The notes under the pieces: generated by a model
What the model was told of the DNA's origin: nothing
Database searches by the model: none
What the model saw: the letters and a program-made list of their open reading frames with translations, nothing else
Made by a program: the position numbers and the translations under genes
Part shown: one piece after another, positions 6,666-13,590 of the stretch
Layout of the letters: the number at the start of each line of letters is the position of its first letter
Numbering within the stretch: position 1 is the stretch's first letter
Assembly (NCBI RefSeq): GCF_004770995.1
Contig: NZ_RQHW01000029.1
Span: forward strand, 1 to 15,641
Direction of reading: 5' to 3'
DNA length: 15,641 bases
Source: Leptospira idonii
GTDB taxonomy: Bacteria; Spirochaetota; Leptospiria; Leptospirales; Leptospiraceae

Positions 6666-6694
6666 AAATTAACTCGAAAGCGAGGAAATTGCAA
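6666..6694 (-). promoter_or_regulatory. Promoter with embedded operator-like dyad for hicAB
   Basis: On the minus strand, TTGCAA (6689-6694) and TAATTT (6666-6671) are 17 bp apart, giving a start near 6659, at or next to the GTG codon. CTCG-aaag-CGAG (6673-6684) lies inside the spacer, where an RHH-domain antitoxin could bind. Match quality is moderate. Confidence 0.4.
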
Positions 6695-6768
6695 CTAAAA
6701 AATAGTTACGCTATTCAATTTCTTCCATCCTTCAAAATTTTAAATAAAATGAATTTTTAGCTCATGTC

Positions 6769-6931
6769 GCATAACGAACAAGGCTAAACGACGTTCCTCG
6801 GAGCTGAGCCTACGGAGTAGGCGTTAGCGTCGGCACGTATTCTTGCGTAGCAAGAATCGTGACGGAGAGGAATGTGCCGCAGGCCAAGCAAGGGCGTAGA
6901 CCCGAAGCGCAGTGTTTAGCCGATGTTATGC
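6769..6931 (-). repeat. attC-like repeat D (of the mercury cassette)
   Basis: AAC 6773-6775 to GTT 6925-6927, 155 bp. The R boxes GTCGCATAAC / GTTATGCGAC and L boxes GGCTAAAC / GTTTAGCC are both perfect, spacers gaacaa and gat. Inside are CGTTCCTC / GAGGAATG, the bulged-G hairpin CTGAGCCTAC-gga-GTAGGCGTTAG, and CACG-TTCTTGC-gta-GCAAGAA-CGTG. This is the clearest example of the fold. Confidence 0.85.
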
Positions 6932-6993
6932 GACGTTTTCAAGATTCTAACATATTATTTTAAAATTAAATAATGTAAATTTAATTCAATTTG

Positions 6994-7377
6994 CTATAAA
7001 TGGGAACTTGAGACAATATTGCAGAATTTTTTATTGGGATTGTCTTCACATTCTAGGATAGATTTATTAAGCTTTTCCTGAATAGAAATAAGTTCAGAAA
7101 TTCTGTCTTTTATGATAAGTAATTTGTTTTCTAGTTTAATTTGAACTTCTTTGCATTTGGAATCCGAGTCATATAAATTTAAAAAACTTCTAATTTCAAA
7201 AAGTGTAAATCCAGAATTTTTAAGAGAATTGATCAATTCGACTACGCGTATATCTTTTTTAGAGTAAACTCGATAATTATTCTCCTTTCTAGACCCTTTC
7301 AAAAGTCCTTCTTTTTCATAGTATCGAATGGATTCCTTTGATATTTTGCAAATTCTTGAAAACTCTCCGATATGCAT
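6994..7377 (-). CDS. merR: MerR-type mercury-responsive regulator, 127 aa
   Basis: MerR-family activator/repressor. The N-terminal winged HTH (IGEFSRICKISKESIRYYEKEGLL, in parts about residues 3-26, then NYRVYSKKDI) is typical. The three Hg(II)-binding cysteines are all present at C75, C110 and C119, with the last two 8 residues apart. Spacing matches Tn21 MerR (C82, C117, C126) with a constant offset of 7. A long dimerisation helix (about 76-108) joins them. This argues for Hg sensing rather than Zn, Cu or redox. The ATG at 7375-7377 has AAGG upstream. It diverges from the merTP operon, the usual arrangement, and should twist the intervening promoter. The protein is a little shorter than Tn21 MerR. 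Confidence 0.9.
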   Translation of the reverse strand: MHIGEFSRICKISKESIRYYEKEGLLKGSRKENNYRVYSKKDIRVVELINSLKNSGFTLFEIRSFLNLYDSDSKCKEVQIKLENKLLIIKDRISELISIQEKLNKSILECEDNPNKKFCNIVSSSHL

Positions 7378-7428
7378 AAAATTACCTTTTTTTGAGAATA
7401 ATAAAAAAATGTAAGCCTTCTAGTAAAC

Positions 7429-7434
7429 TATAAT
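7429..7434 (+). promoter_or_regulatory. Candidate -10 box of the mer transport operon
   Basis: TATAAT at 7429-7434 sits between merR and merTP, 46 bp before the chosen start codon. At the 19-20 bp spacing expected of MerR promoters there is only an A-run, not a good -35. The upstream TAAGCCTTCTAGTAAAC may hold the MerR site but shows no clear dyad. Confidence 0.35.
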
Positions 7435-7480
7435 GTTGTCACATATATATAGCAAGGAAAATATATTCGGGAGAATTGCC

Positions 7481-8110
7481 ATGTACAAGATATTTAACGA
7501 TTTTAGGATTCAAGTGAGTGCTGGTTTTTTATTAGCGATATCTTCTTCATTATGCTGTGTTTCTCCTATTGTTGGAGTAATTGGAGGATTCTCTGGAATT
7601 GCTTCGACTTTCTCATGGTTAGAACCTTATCGATCATTTTTGATAATACTATCTATGGTAATATTTAGTTTACTATGGTATAATCTTATTACTAAATCCA
7701 AAAAATCTGATTTGGATTGTGATTGCGAAAGAAGTATCTTCAATCGTTTTTTTTACAGTAAAATATTCTTAACTTTTGTCACGATTCTCAGTTTGTTTTT
7801 ATTTCTATTTCCAAATTATAGTTCAATTTTGAAATCAGTAAATGAAGTAAAAGGAAAATTAGAAAGTGAACACTTGGTAGTTGCCGAATTTGTGATATCA
7901 GGTATGACATGCGTTGGTTGCGAATATAGTGTGAATACTGCTTTAGTGGAATTAACTGGAGTTTTAAAAGTAACTTCGGATTATAAGAAGGGAGTTACAC
8001 AAATAGTATATGATAAAAGAAAAGTCGGTATTCAAGAATTTAAGGATATTATACAGAATAAAGTTGGATATAAAGTAATAAATATAAAAGGTGAACGAAA
8101 ATGGAAATAA
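7481..8110 (+). CDS. merTP: MerT-MerP fusion mercury transport protein, 209 aa
   Basis: Inner-membrane Hg(II) uptake protein joined to a metallochaperone domain. Residues 1-115 hold three hydrophobic segments (about 11-35, 50-70, 91-112). The first contains the vicinal pair C25-C26 (LCCVSP), the Hg relay of MerT; C80 and C82 lie in the loop between segments 2 and 3. Residues about 133-200 are a heavy-metal-associated domain with GMTCVGC (141-147), as in MerP. Separate MerT and MerP are the classical form, and the fused form is also known. The frame extends to an ATG at 7433, but that overlaps the TATAAT box, while the ATG at 7481 has GGGAGA 6 nt upstream, so 7481 is preferred. It overlaps the next gene by 10 nt. 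No mercuric reductase follows. Confidence 0.9.
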   Translation: MYKIFNDFRIQVSAGFLLAISSSLCCVSPIVGVIGGFSGIASTFSWLEPYRSFLIILSMVIFSLLWYNLITKSKKSDLDCDCERSIFNRFFYSKIFLTFVTILSLFLFLFPNYSSILKSVNEVKGKLESEHLVVAEFVISGMTCVGCEYSVNTALVELTGVLKVTSDYKKGVTQIVYDKRKVGIQEFKDIIQNKVGYKVINIKGERKWK

Positions 8111-8304
8111 TTACATTATCAACTATAACTTGTCCAGAGTGCGGGTTTAGAAAGAAAGAAGAGATGCCTATAAATGCATGCCAACATTTTTATACATGTG
8201 ATAGTTGTTTGTATTACATGAAGCCTAAGAATGGCGATTGCTGTGTATTTTGTTCTTTTGGAACAGTGAAATGTCCTCCGAAACAAATTGAAGGATGTTG
8301 TTAA
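8101..8304 (+). CDS. GDCCVxC-domain cysteine-rich protein, 67 aa
   Basis: Very small cysteine-rich protein with C11-x2-C14, C27, C33-x2-C36, the motif GDCCVFC (45-51), C58 and a terminal CC (66-67). The segment GDCCVFCSFGTVKCPPKQ matches the GDCCVxC family, small metal-associated proteins often found beside mercury transport genes and sometimes containing selenocysteine; here all positions are ordinary Cys. The ATG at 8101 lies inside the 3' end of merTP (10-nt overlap), with GGTG upstream, so translation is coupled. It probably binds Hg(II) or passes it on. With no merA in this cassette it may act as a sink, which is inference. Confidence 0.8.
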   Translation: MEIITLSTITCPECGFRKKEEMPINACQHFYTCDSCLYYMKPKNGDCCVFCSFGTVKCPPKQIEGCC

Positions 8305-8345
8305 TTCCTTAAATAATTAATTTAAAATTTGACTTTGAAAATGTC

Positions 8346-8510
8346 GCATAACGAAGAAGCCTTACCGACGTTCCTCGGAGCTGAGCCTCTGGAAGAGGCG
8401 TTAGCGTCGGCACAGGATCTTGCGGATGCAAGAGATGTGCCGGAGAGGAATGTGGCAGAGCCCGAGCGAGGCCGTAAGTGCCGAAGCGTAGCGGTAAGGC
8501 GCTGTTATAC
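8346..8510 (-). repeat. attC-like repeat E (of the EVE-HNH cassette)
   Basis: AAC 8350-8352 to GTT 8504-8506, 157 bp. L boxes GCCTTACCG / CGGTAAGGC pair perfectly, spacers gaagaa and gct. The outer R boxes do not match each other (GTCGCATAAC against GTTATACGCA), but each matches the far end of its own neighbouring cassette. This separates cassette-owned from repeat-owned bases. Confidence 0.8.
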
Positions 8511-8530
8511 GCAGTAGCGCTTTTTAGAGT

Positions 8531-9760
8531 TTATTCTTTTTCATTTATCTGTCTGATATTCTTTATTTCTGTAATCGAATATGCTGGTATTTTTGAATGT
8601 ATCATTGCATGGCAATTGGGGCATACTGGAATTAAGTCTTCAATAGGATTTATTTGATATTTTTGTGCTATCGTAGATATGGGGTTAATGTGATGAACAT
8701 GGATAAAACCTCTGCCTACTTCGCCGAAGTGTTGTTCAAAATTAAATCCACATATTTTACAGGAGAATCCATGATATTCCAAACTTTTTTTTCGCGCTGC
8801 AGGATTTCTCTCATATTGTGTTAATAAAACTTCTTTGGATTTTCCTTCAAAATAACTTTTATTTGAATCATTACTGAAGTTATTCATCAGGATATTTTTG
8901 ATAACTCGATTATTTTTTGAAATTAATTCGAGCCAACTTGCTTCAAGGTTGTCGACAATTTCAGTATTTATAGAGATTCCACTTTGTTGAGGAAACCAGT
9001 GTTGAATTTTATTTGGATCTATTTTTTCTATAAATTCTATTCCAAATATTTGATCAAATTCTGGATCAAGGATAACATCAAATTCAATGTTTATATAATT
9101 AGTTGTTTTTTCTTTTTTTTCATCCCAATGAATATCTGGATATGGAGAAGTTAATGCATAACCACTAGCTATAATTCCTTTCGGTTCATTTCCTAATCTT
9201 GTGAGAAATATTCTATCTCCCTTACTAATACTTTTAGAATTTCCACAGCTCCATCTATCATCTGCTGATCCCCTTTGATTAAGATATTCAATTTGATTCT
9301 TTAAATCCTTCCAATCCCATTTTGTTGGATTCCAAGTAAGCAAATAAGTATTATATTGTGTTCCGAAATCTAGTTCTTGAGCGTTTATATATTCAGATAT
9401 TTGGATTAGTAATCTATCTAAGGCTTTTTCGTTTTCACGGTTTGTCCATGCTAAATTATTGTCAAATGTATCATTAGCGTTTGGTGCTATTAAGTCTTTG
9501 ATTTTGTATAATGGAGAGGTTTTGCCTGTGACTAATCCGATTTCACAGTTTTCGTCGTCACTCAGTGGTTTTATATAGAATTTCTTTGACTTTATTGAAA
9601 AGCCACTTCGTTCAAATTTTGTTATCAACTGAGGATGTTCAAATACCAGTTCCTGTTCTCTTCTATTTTGGAGAAATGGTTGCTGATTTTTTAGAAATTT
9701 AAATCCAACATTTTGTAGTTTTAATTTTAAATTTTCAAATATCTGATTTCTATCTGACAT
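8531..9760 (-). CDS. EVE-like domain plus HNH endonuclease, candidate modification-dependent restriction enzyme, 409 aa
   Basis: Three parts. Residues 1-127 are an unrecognised N-terminal domain. Residues about 138-282 look like an EVE/PUA-like base-reading domain (YLLTWNPTKWDW, RWSCGNSKSISKGDRIFLTR, then GIIASGYA). Residues about 312-390 are an HNH nuclease: C334-x2-C337, the HVHH core 354-357, then C380-x2-C383-H384 and H388, so both the zinc knuckles and the catalytic histidines are kept. EVE and SRA-like readers fused to HNH are predicted to cut DNA with modified bases (type IV-like defence). There is no methyltransferase nearby, as expected for that role. The start ATG has only a weak GGAAAATAATTA leader. 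It fills its cassette alone. Domain calls are from motif recognition; the modification recognised is unknown. Confidence 0.8.
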   Translation of the reverse strand: MSDRNQIFENLKLKLQNVGFKFLKNQQPFLQNRREQELVFEHPQLITKFERSGFSIKSKKFYIKPLSDDENCEIGLVTGKTSPLYKIKDLIAPNANDTFDNNLAWTNRENEKALDRLLIQISEYINAQELDFGTQYNTYLLTWNPTKWDWKDLKNQIEYLNQRGSADDRWSCGNSKSISKGDRIFLTRLGNEPKGIIASGYALTSPYPDIHWDEKKEKTTNYINIEFDVILDPEFDQIFGIEFIEKIDPNKIQHWFPQQSGISINTEIVDNLEASWLELISKNNRVIKNILMNNFSNDSNKSYFEGKSKEVLLTQYERNPAARKKSLEYHGFSCKICGFNFEQHFGEVGRGFIHVHHINPISTIAQKYQINPIEDLIPVCPNCHAMIHSKIPAYSITEIKNIRQINEKE

Positions 9761-9791
9761 TAATTATTTTCCATAAGATTTGAGCTATTGC

Positions 9792-9954
9792 GTATAACGT
9801 AATAGACTTTCCGACGTAGGCGACCCTGAGTCCCGGAACGGGACGTTAGGGACTGGAACGACACTTGCGGATGCAAGGGGAGTGCCAGAAGCCTATGTGT
9901 CGTAGACCAAGCGAGGGCGAAGACCCGAAGCGCAGCGGAAAGTCGCTGTTATGC
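9792..9954 (-). repeat. attC-like repeat F (of ORF-less cassette ncB, copy 2)
   Basis: AAC 9796-9798 to GTT 9948-9950, 155 bp. L boxes GACTTTCC / GGAAAGTC, spacers gtaata and gct. Almost identical to repeat B, which carries the other ncB body, except that the 6-nt spacer differs. That fits the repeat travelling with its cassette. Confidence 0.8.
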
Positions 9955-10351
9955 GCTGGTTGCTCCATCTTCTATATTTTTAAGATTATCCAGTTAGGAT
10001 TCGTATATTTAATTTCTTATTGTTTTTCCAATAATTTTCTTGGTAACTATATACAGAATCAGTCTTTACTAATTAATGAAAATTATCAAAATTTATTCCG
10101 AGATTCTTTTCTAGCGTAAGTTTAATTTTATTATGTCGTAAAATTGAATTCATTCGAATGAGACATGGATTTCTATTTAAATGAATTAATGAAACGTAGA
10201 ATTTTTCATCCGATAACCAAAATATGAACCATATTCTGATCTCTTTTAATTTTTTTTTTAGACCAAATATCTATTAATTTGATTTTATTCTTAAATCAAA
10301 TTGAAGCAATTAATTTCTTTAATTTTTTTATGAAAATCCTAGGCAACTTGC
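9955..10351. other. ORF-less cassette body ncB, copy 2
   Basis: Second copy of the body at 5487-5887, diverged by scattered substitutions and short indels. The hairpin at 10276-10302 and the ATTTAAATGAATTAATGAAA block are kept. The frame that crosses in from repeat F ends about 40 bases earlier than in copy 1, which argues against a protein. Ends 9948-9963 and 10343-10358 pair at 14 of 16 positions. Confidence 0.45.
10276..10302. repeat. Perfect 10-bp AT-rich hairpin in ncB copy 2
   Basis: AATTTGATTT (10276-10285) and AAATCAAATT (10293-10302) around TATTCTT. The stem is identical to that at 5811-5837 while nearby bases differ. Confidence 0.55.
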
Positions 10352-10515
10352 GCATAACGAACTAGACTTACCGAAGTTCCCTGACCCTGAGTCCCGGAAT
10401 GGGACGTTAGGGACTGGCATGTAGCTTGCGTAAGCAAGGCGAATGCCAGAAAGGGAATTTGCCGTAGGCCGAGCGAGGCCTTGTGCCGAAGCGAAGCGGT
10501 AAGTCGCTGTTATGC
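10352..10515 (-). repeat. attC-like repeat G (of the transporter cassette)
   Basis: AAC 10356-10358 to GTT 10509-10511, 156 bp. L boxes GACTTACCG / CGGTAAGTC, spacers gaacta and gct. Nearly identical to repeat C although the cassettes to their right differ (transporters against hicAB). Confidence 0.8.
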
Positions 10516-10556
10516 GCTGGTTGCCATTTACAGAAACAGTTTTTAAAAAACATGTA

Positions 10557-11588
10557 TTATTCTTCAAATTCAAATTTAGTTAATTTATTCTCTTTGAAAC
10601 AATAGAACTCATAAGTACTTTTGGAGTTTATTTTAAATACTTTTTCAAGGAGAATTTCATCATAATTTGATTTTAATGAGTTGTATTTTTGTTTCAGGTT
10701 CTCTGGTAGTTCGTGAAATCCTATTTCACGTTCTATTTCTAATCCTTCATCTAAAGCATATTCTAATACAAAGCTACTTTTTCGCCAGTTCAATGTTTTT
10801 TCATCATATTGATTCTTTGAAAAGGATATGTTGTCTTGTTGTAAAATACTATTTGTTGTGGTAAATAAAAGAAATATTCCGGAAAGCACCATTGAACCAT
10901 ATCCAATTCTGCGAAATACAATTTCACTTAAAAATGGTAAAATATGCTTTACCGAAAATGATGAAATTGTTGATGCGAATGCAATGACAATCCCTAAGTA
11001 GATTGCATTCATTGAATATAAACCTAAAACAATATAAACAGCAAGTTTTATTGTATGGAGGAAAATTTCATTTGCTGCTCTGGTTGCAATTATTTCCTCT
11101 TTTGTTAATCCATACCTTAAATAAAATCTATTAAATAAGAGTCCGATTGCGCCTGTTACGCCAGATACAAACCCAGCAAAAAAGCCGACAACTGCTAATA
11201 GAAATTTTGGATACGGCTTTTCAACGGATCTGATTTTTTTTCTATTCTTAATTAGGTCAGGAAAATTAGTGAGAAGAAACAAACCAACAACAAATTGTAA
11301 ATAAAAAGGATTCAAGAGTTTTATTAACCAGGCACCAGCAAGAACAGCAGGTATTGAAAATGGAACAAACCAAATAAAGATTTTCCATTGTATATTTTTT
11401 TTGAAAACAATTATTCGTGAAGCTGAACTTGTAAAACTACCAATAGTAAAAGAAAATGGAACAATAGAAGTTGGCAAAATAAGATTTAGGAATGGAACTA
11501 AAATTAAACTTGCACCACCCCCACAAATCGCGCTAATCCAAAAAGCAAAGATTGCTAATAAAAAAAAAAGGAAAATTTCAAATATCAT
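10557..11588 (-). CDS. TauE/SafE-family membrane permease, 343 aa
   Basis: Multi-pass inner-membrane protein of the TauE/SafE (DUF81) family, whose members are linked to export or import of sulfite, sulfoacetate and other organic anions. It shows the two-fold repeat typical of the family: FWISAICGGGASLILVPFLN early (16-35) and GFVSGVTGAIGLLF midway (139-152), each glycine-rich at the start of a half. About eight hydrophobic segments fill residues 1-245. Residues about 250-343 form a polar tail not usual for the family, with unknown role. It starts 8 nt after the stop of the upstream EamA-like gene, so the two form an operon. The substrate cannot be told from sequence. The N-terminus has no cleavable signal. 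Confidence 0.85.
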   Translation of the reverse strand: MIFEIFLFFLLAIFAFWISAICGGGASLILVPFLNLILPTSIVPFSFTIGSFTSSASRIIVFKKNIQWKIFIWFVPFSIPAVLAGAWLIKLLNPFYLQFVVGLFLLTNFPDLIKNRKKIRSVEKPYPKFLLAVVGFFAGFVSGVTGAIGLLFNRFYLRYGLTKEEIIATRAANEIFLHTIKLAVYIVLGLYSMNAIYLGIVIAFASTISSFSVKHILPFLSEIVFRRIGYGSMVLSGIFLLFTTTNSILQQDNISFSKNQYDEKTLNWRKSSFVLEYALDEGLEIEREIGFHELPENLKQKYNSLKSNYDEILLEKVFKINSKSTYEFYCFKENKLTKFEFEE

Positions 11589-11596
11589 CTTGAGAC

Positions 11597-12019
11597 TTAT
11601 TTCGACGAAATAATTAAAAGTCCTCCTAGAATAAGAGTTGCGCCAATCGCAATTTTCCAGGTTATAACTTCATTTAAAAAAAAGAATGAAAGTAGAAGGG
11701 TTATTAATATACTTGCTTTGTCAATCAAAGCTACTTCAGATACATTTCCAATTTTTATTGCTTTGTAATAAAATATCCAAGAGATAGTAGTTGTGAAGGC
11801 AGAAATAACTAGAAATAGAATATCTTTTCTGGTCAGATTTGTAAAATCTTTTAGTTGATTAAATATAAAAATGTTTATCCAAATAAAAAAGAATACAAAA
11901 CTTGTTCTAATAGCAAGTCCAGTATCACCAGTTATATTTTTCAGTCCAGCTTTTGCGACTACTGATGTTAGGCCAGCAAAAATCATTGATATGATTGAAT
12001 ATAATTGATATTGCTTCAT
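11597..12019 (-). CDS. Half-size EamA-family (DMT) transporter, 140 aa
   Basis: Single EamA domain of the drug/metabolite transporter superfamily: about five hydrophobic segments, an N-terminal half (IFAGLTSVVAKAGLKNI) and the diagnostic C-terminal pattern ALIDKASILITLLLSFFFLN then ITWKIAIGATLILGGLL. Most DMT proteins have two such domains (about 300 aa). One-domain forms are thought to work as dimers, so this need not be a fragment; the reading frame is intact from ATG to stop. It is the first gene of the two-gene transporter cassette. No strong Shine-Dalgarno precedes the ATG. Substrate unknown. Confidence 0.8.
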   Translation of the reverse strand: MKQYQLYSIISMIFAGLTSVVAKAGLKNITGDTGLAIRTSFVFFFIWINIFIFNQLKDFTNLTRKDILFLVISAFTTTISWIFYYKAIKIGNVSEVALIDKASILITLLLSFFFLNEVITWKIAIGATLILGGLLIISSK

Positions 12020-12059
12020 TCTGAATTTATTTTTTCATAACGTTTGCGTAGGTTACATT

Positions 12060-12086
12060 GTTTTCAAGGTTCTATCCTTTGAAAAC
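12060..12086. repeat. Hairpin upstream of the EamA gene
   Basis: GTTTTCAAGG (12060-12069) pairs with CCTTTGAAAAC (12076-12086), a 10-bp stem with one bulged T and a TTCTAT loop. It lies between repeat H and the start of the transporter operon. It may be an operator or attenuator; no T-run is present in the gene direction. Confidence 0.4.
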
Positions 12087-12113
12087 ATCTTTATTTAATT
12101 TATGGCAACTTGC

Positions 12114-12277
12114 GCATAACGTAATAGACTTTCCGACGTAGGCGACCCTGAGTTCCGGTAACGGGACGTTAGGGACTGGAACGACACTTGCGAATGCAAG
12201 GGGAGTGCCAGAAGCCTATGTGCCGCAGGCCAAGCGAGGGCGAAGACCCGAAGCGCAGCGGAAAGTCGCTGTTATAC
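12114..12277 (-). repeat. attC-like repeat H (of the vapBC cassette)
   Basis: AAC 12118-12120 to GTT 12271-12273, 156 bp. L boxes GACTTTCC / GGAAAGTC, spacers gtaata and gct. Same subtype as B and F, though its cassette is vapBC rather than ncB, so subtypes are not tied to one cargo. Confidence 0.8.
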
Positions 12278-12290
12278 GACGGTCAGCAAG

Positions 12291-12695
12291 TTAAAGAATC
12301 CAATTTTCTATTTTAAGATCTTTAATTCTTTTAAATTCTCTTTCATTATTTGTTACTAGAATTATATCGCTAGAAATCGCCTGGGAAGCGATAAGCAAAT
12401 CATAAGGTCCAATTATCTCACCTTTTTGCTCAAGTTTAGATCTGATAGATCCCGCTACAGATGCTGAGTCAGAGTCAAAGTTAATAACATTTAAGTAACC
12501 AAGAAAATCATTTAGAGTTTTTTGATTATGATCTGGTTTTTTACTTTTTTGAACCCCATATCTTAATTCAAACTCAGTGATGCTTGAAATGAAGATGTTA
12601 TCTAGGCTAATTTTTTTGAATTTTTGGTAAACTTTTTCAGGTTTTTTATTAATGATATAGATACAGATATTTGTATCTAATAAATATTGATTCAT
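12291..12695 (-). CDS. vapC: VapC-family PIN-domain toxin, 134 aa
   Basis: PIN-domain ribonuclease toxin. The fold starts [11 protein letters not shown] with D7, continues with [11 protein letters not shown] (E43) and [11 protein letters not shown] (D99), then LVTNNEREF (from about 113), the four-part acidic/polar set that binds the metal ions. All are present, so it should be active. VapC proteins cut initiator tRNA or other structured RNAs; the target here is unknown. The ATG overlaps the end of vapB by 4 nt (12692-12695), the normal antitoxin-first order. The gene ends close to repeat H, filling the cassette. Length is usual for the family. Confidence 0.95.
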   Translation of the reverse strand: MNQYLLDTNICIYIINKKPEKVYQKFKKISLDNIFISSITEFELRYGVQKSKKPDHNQKTLNDFLGYLNVINFDSDSASVAGSIRSKLEQKGEIIGPYDLLIASQAISSDIILVTNNEREFKRIKDLKIENWIL

Positions 12696-12922
12696 ATAGA
12701 ATTTCGTTTGTCGAAAGACTTAGGTTGATTTCTTTCAATTTGAAAATCATCAGAAAAATCATTTAAGGATTTCCATAATCTGTCAACGGCATCGTCGATA
12801 GGAGAAATAATAACGCAATTTCCATCTTTTCTAATGTAGACTTCTTTTCCTTTGAATCTAAATTCTTTTGGGAGTCTTACCGCTTGACTGTCACCATTTT
12901 TAAATAATTTCGCACGATTCAT
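12692..12922 (-). CDS. vapB: VapB-type antitoxin (AbrB/SpoVT-like), 76 aa
   Basis: Antitoxin of the VapB/VagC type. The N-terminal swapped-hairpin AbrB domain reads [20 protein letters not shown] (residues 4-23), a very typical VapB signature, followed by [17 protein letters not shown]. The polar C-terminus (about 50-76) would wrap the VapC active site. Coupled to vapC by a 4-nt overlap. It would repress its own promoter together with VapC. The start ATG (12920-12922) has no Shine-Dalgarno and follows a promoter only a few bases upstream, so the message is probably leaderless. Confidence 0.92.
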   Translation of the reverse strand: MNRAKLFKNGDSQAVRLPKEFRFKGKEVYIRKDGNCVIISPIDDAVDRLWKSLNDFSDDFQIERNQPKSFDKRNSI

Positions 12923-12928
12923 ATATAT

Positions 12929-12958
12929 TATTTAGTATATATTTTGTTTAAATGTCAA
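12929..12958 (-). promoter_or_regulatory. Promoter of vapBC, probably giving a leaderless transcript
   Basis: On the minus strand TTGACA (12953-12958) and TAAATA (12929-12934) are 18 bp apart, and the ATG begins 6 bases after the -10. The AT-rich ATATAT-tatttagt-ATATAT stretch over the -10 could be the VapB operator. Confidence 0.5.
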
Positions 12959-13023
12959 TCACTATTTTGCGAGTTTTTTCTTTGCTGTTACCCATGTCCT
13001 GAGGCATACAATTGCTGACTGTC

Positions 13024-13195
13024 GTATAACGACTAAGCTTGCCGACGTCCCTCGTAGCTGAGCCTGTGAAGGAGGCGTTAGCGTCGGCGCATCTCCTTGC
13101 ATTTGCAAGGAGTGTGACGGAGAGGGATGTGTCGCAGACCGAGCGAGTGGTGAGCCGTGCGAATCCCGAAGCGATGCGGTAAGCGGTAGTTAATT
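13024..13195 (-). repeat. attC-like repeat I (of ORF-less cassette ncA, copy 2)
   Basis: AAC 13028-13030 to GTT 13189-13191, 164 bp. L boxes GCTTGCCG / CGGTAAGC pair with one G-T wobble; spacer gactaa. Near copy of repeat A, which carries the other ncA body. In the first hairpin the stem has changed (CTGAGCCTgTGaaGGAGGCGTTAG). Confidence 0.8.
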
Positions 13196-13411
13196 GCAGT
13201 TGGTATCTTATTGAATTAAATAAAAATACGAAGTGTAGTGAAAGCAAGCGCGCAAATTGTCTTTTTCTTTTCTTGATTTAGCGCGTAAATCGTTAGCATC
13301 GCTTGAAAATCAGTATAAGCATTCGAGTTAGTAACTATTAAAGGTTTTCGTTCTTTCCATTTTTTTTGTTTTTCAATTTGCGCGCTTTCTTATTTAATTT
13401 TTACCAATTGC
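13196..13411. ncRNA. ORF-less cassette body ncA, copy 2 (possible structured RNA)
   Basis: Second copy of 5109-5323. The block 13283-13334 is identical to 5196-5247. The 14-bp inverted repeat is intact (13246-13259 and 13374-13387), while the polypyrimidine stretches around it vary. Ends 13189-13205 and 13402-13418 pair at 16 of 17 positions. The next repeat (J) belongs to a different cassette from the one after copy 1, so this body plus repeat I moved or was duplicated as a unit. Confidence 0.45.
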
Positions 13412-13581
13412 AATTAACGACTAAGCTTACCGACGTGCCTCGTAGCTGAGCCTCCGGAGGAGGCGTTAGCGTCGGCGCACCTCCTTGCTAAGCAAGGAGT
13501 GTGACGGAGAGGGATGTGTCGTAGACCAAGCGAGGGTGAGCCGTGCGAATCCCGAAGCGATGCGGTAAGCCGTAGTTAGTC
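13412..13581 (-). repeat. attC-like repeat J (of the AlbA_2/HATPase cassette)
   Basis: AAC 13416-13418 to GTT 13575-13577, 162 bp. L boxes GCTTACCG / CGGTAAGC, spacers gactaa and cgta. First hairpin CTGAGCCTCC-gga-GGAGGCGTTAG with the bulged G; second CTCCTTGC-taa-GCAAGGAG. Core subtype as A and I. Confidence 0.8.
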
Positions 13582-13590
13582 GCAGTAGCA

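Noticed and set aside
8329..8517. Plus-strand frame over repeat E, and the minus-strand frame 10328-10573 over repeat G
   Set aside because: Both are translations of the structured repeat with no family resemblance.
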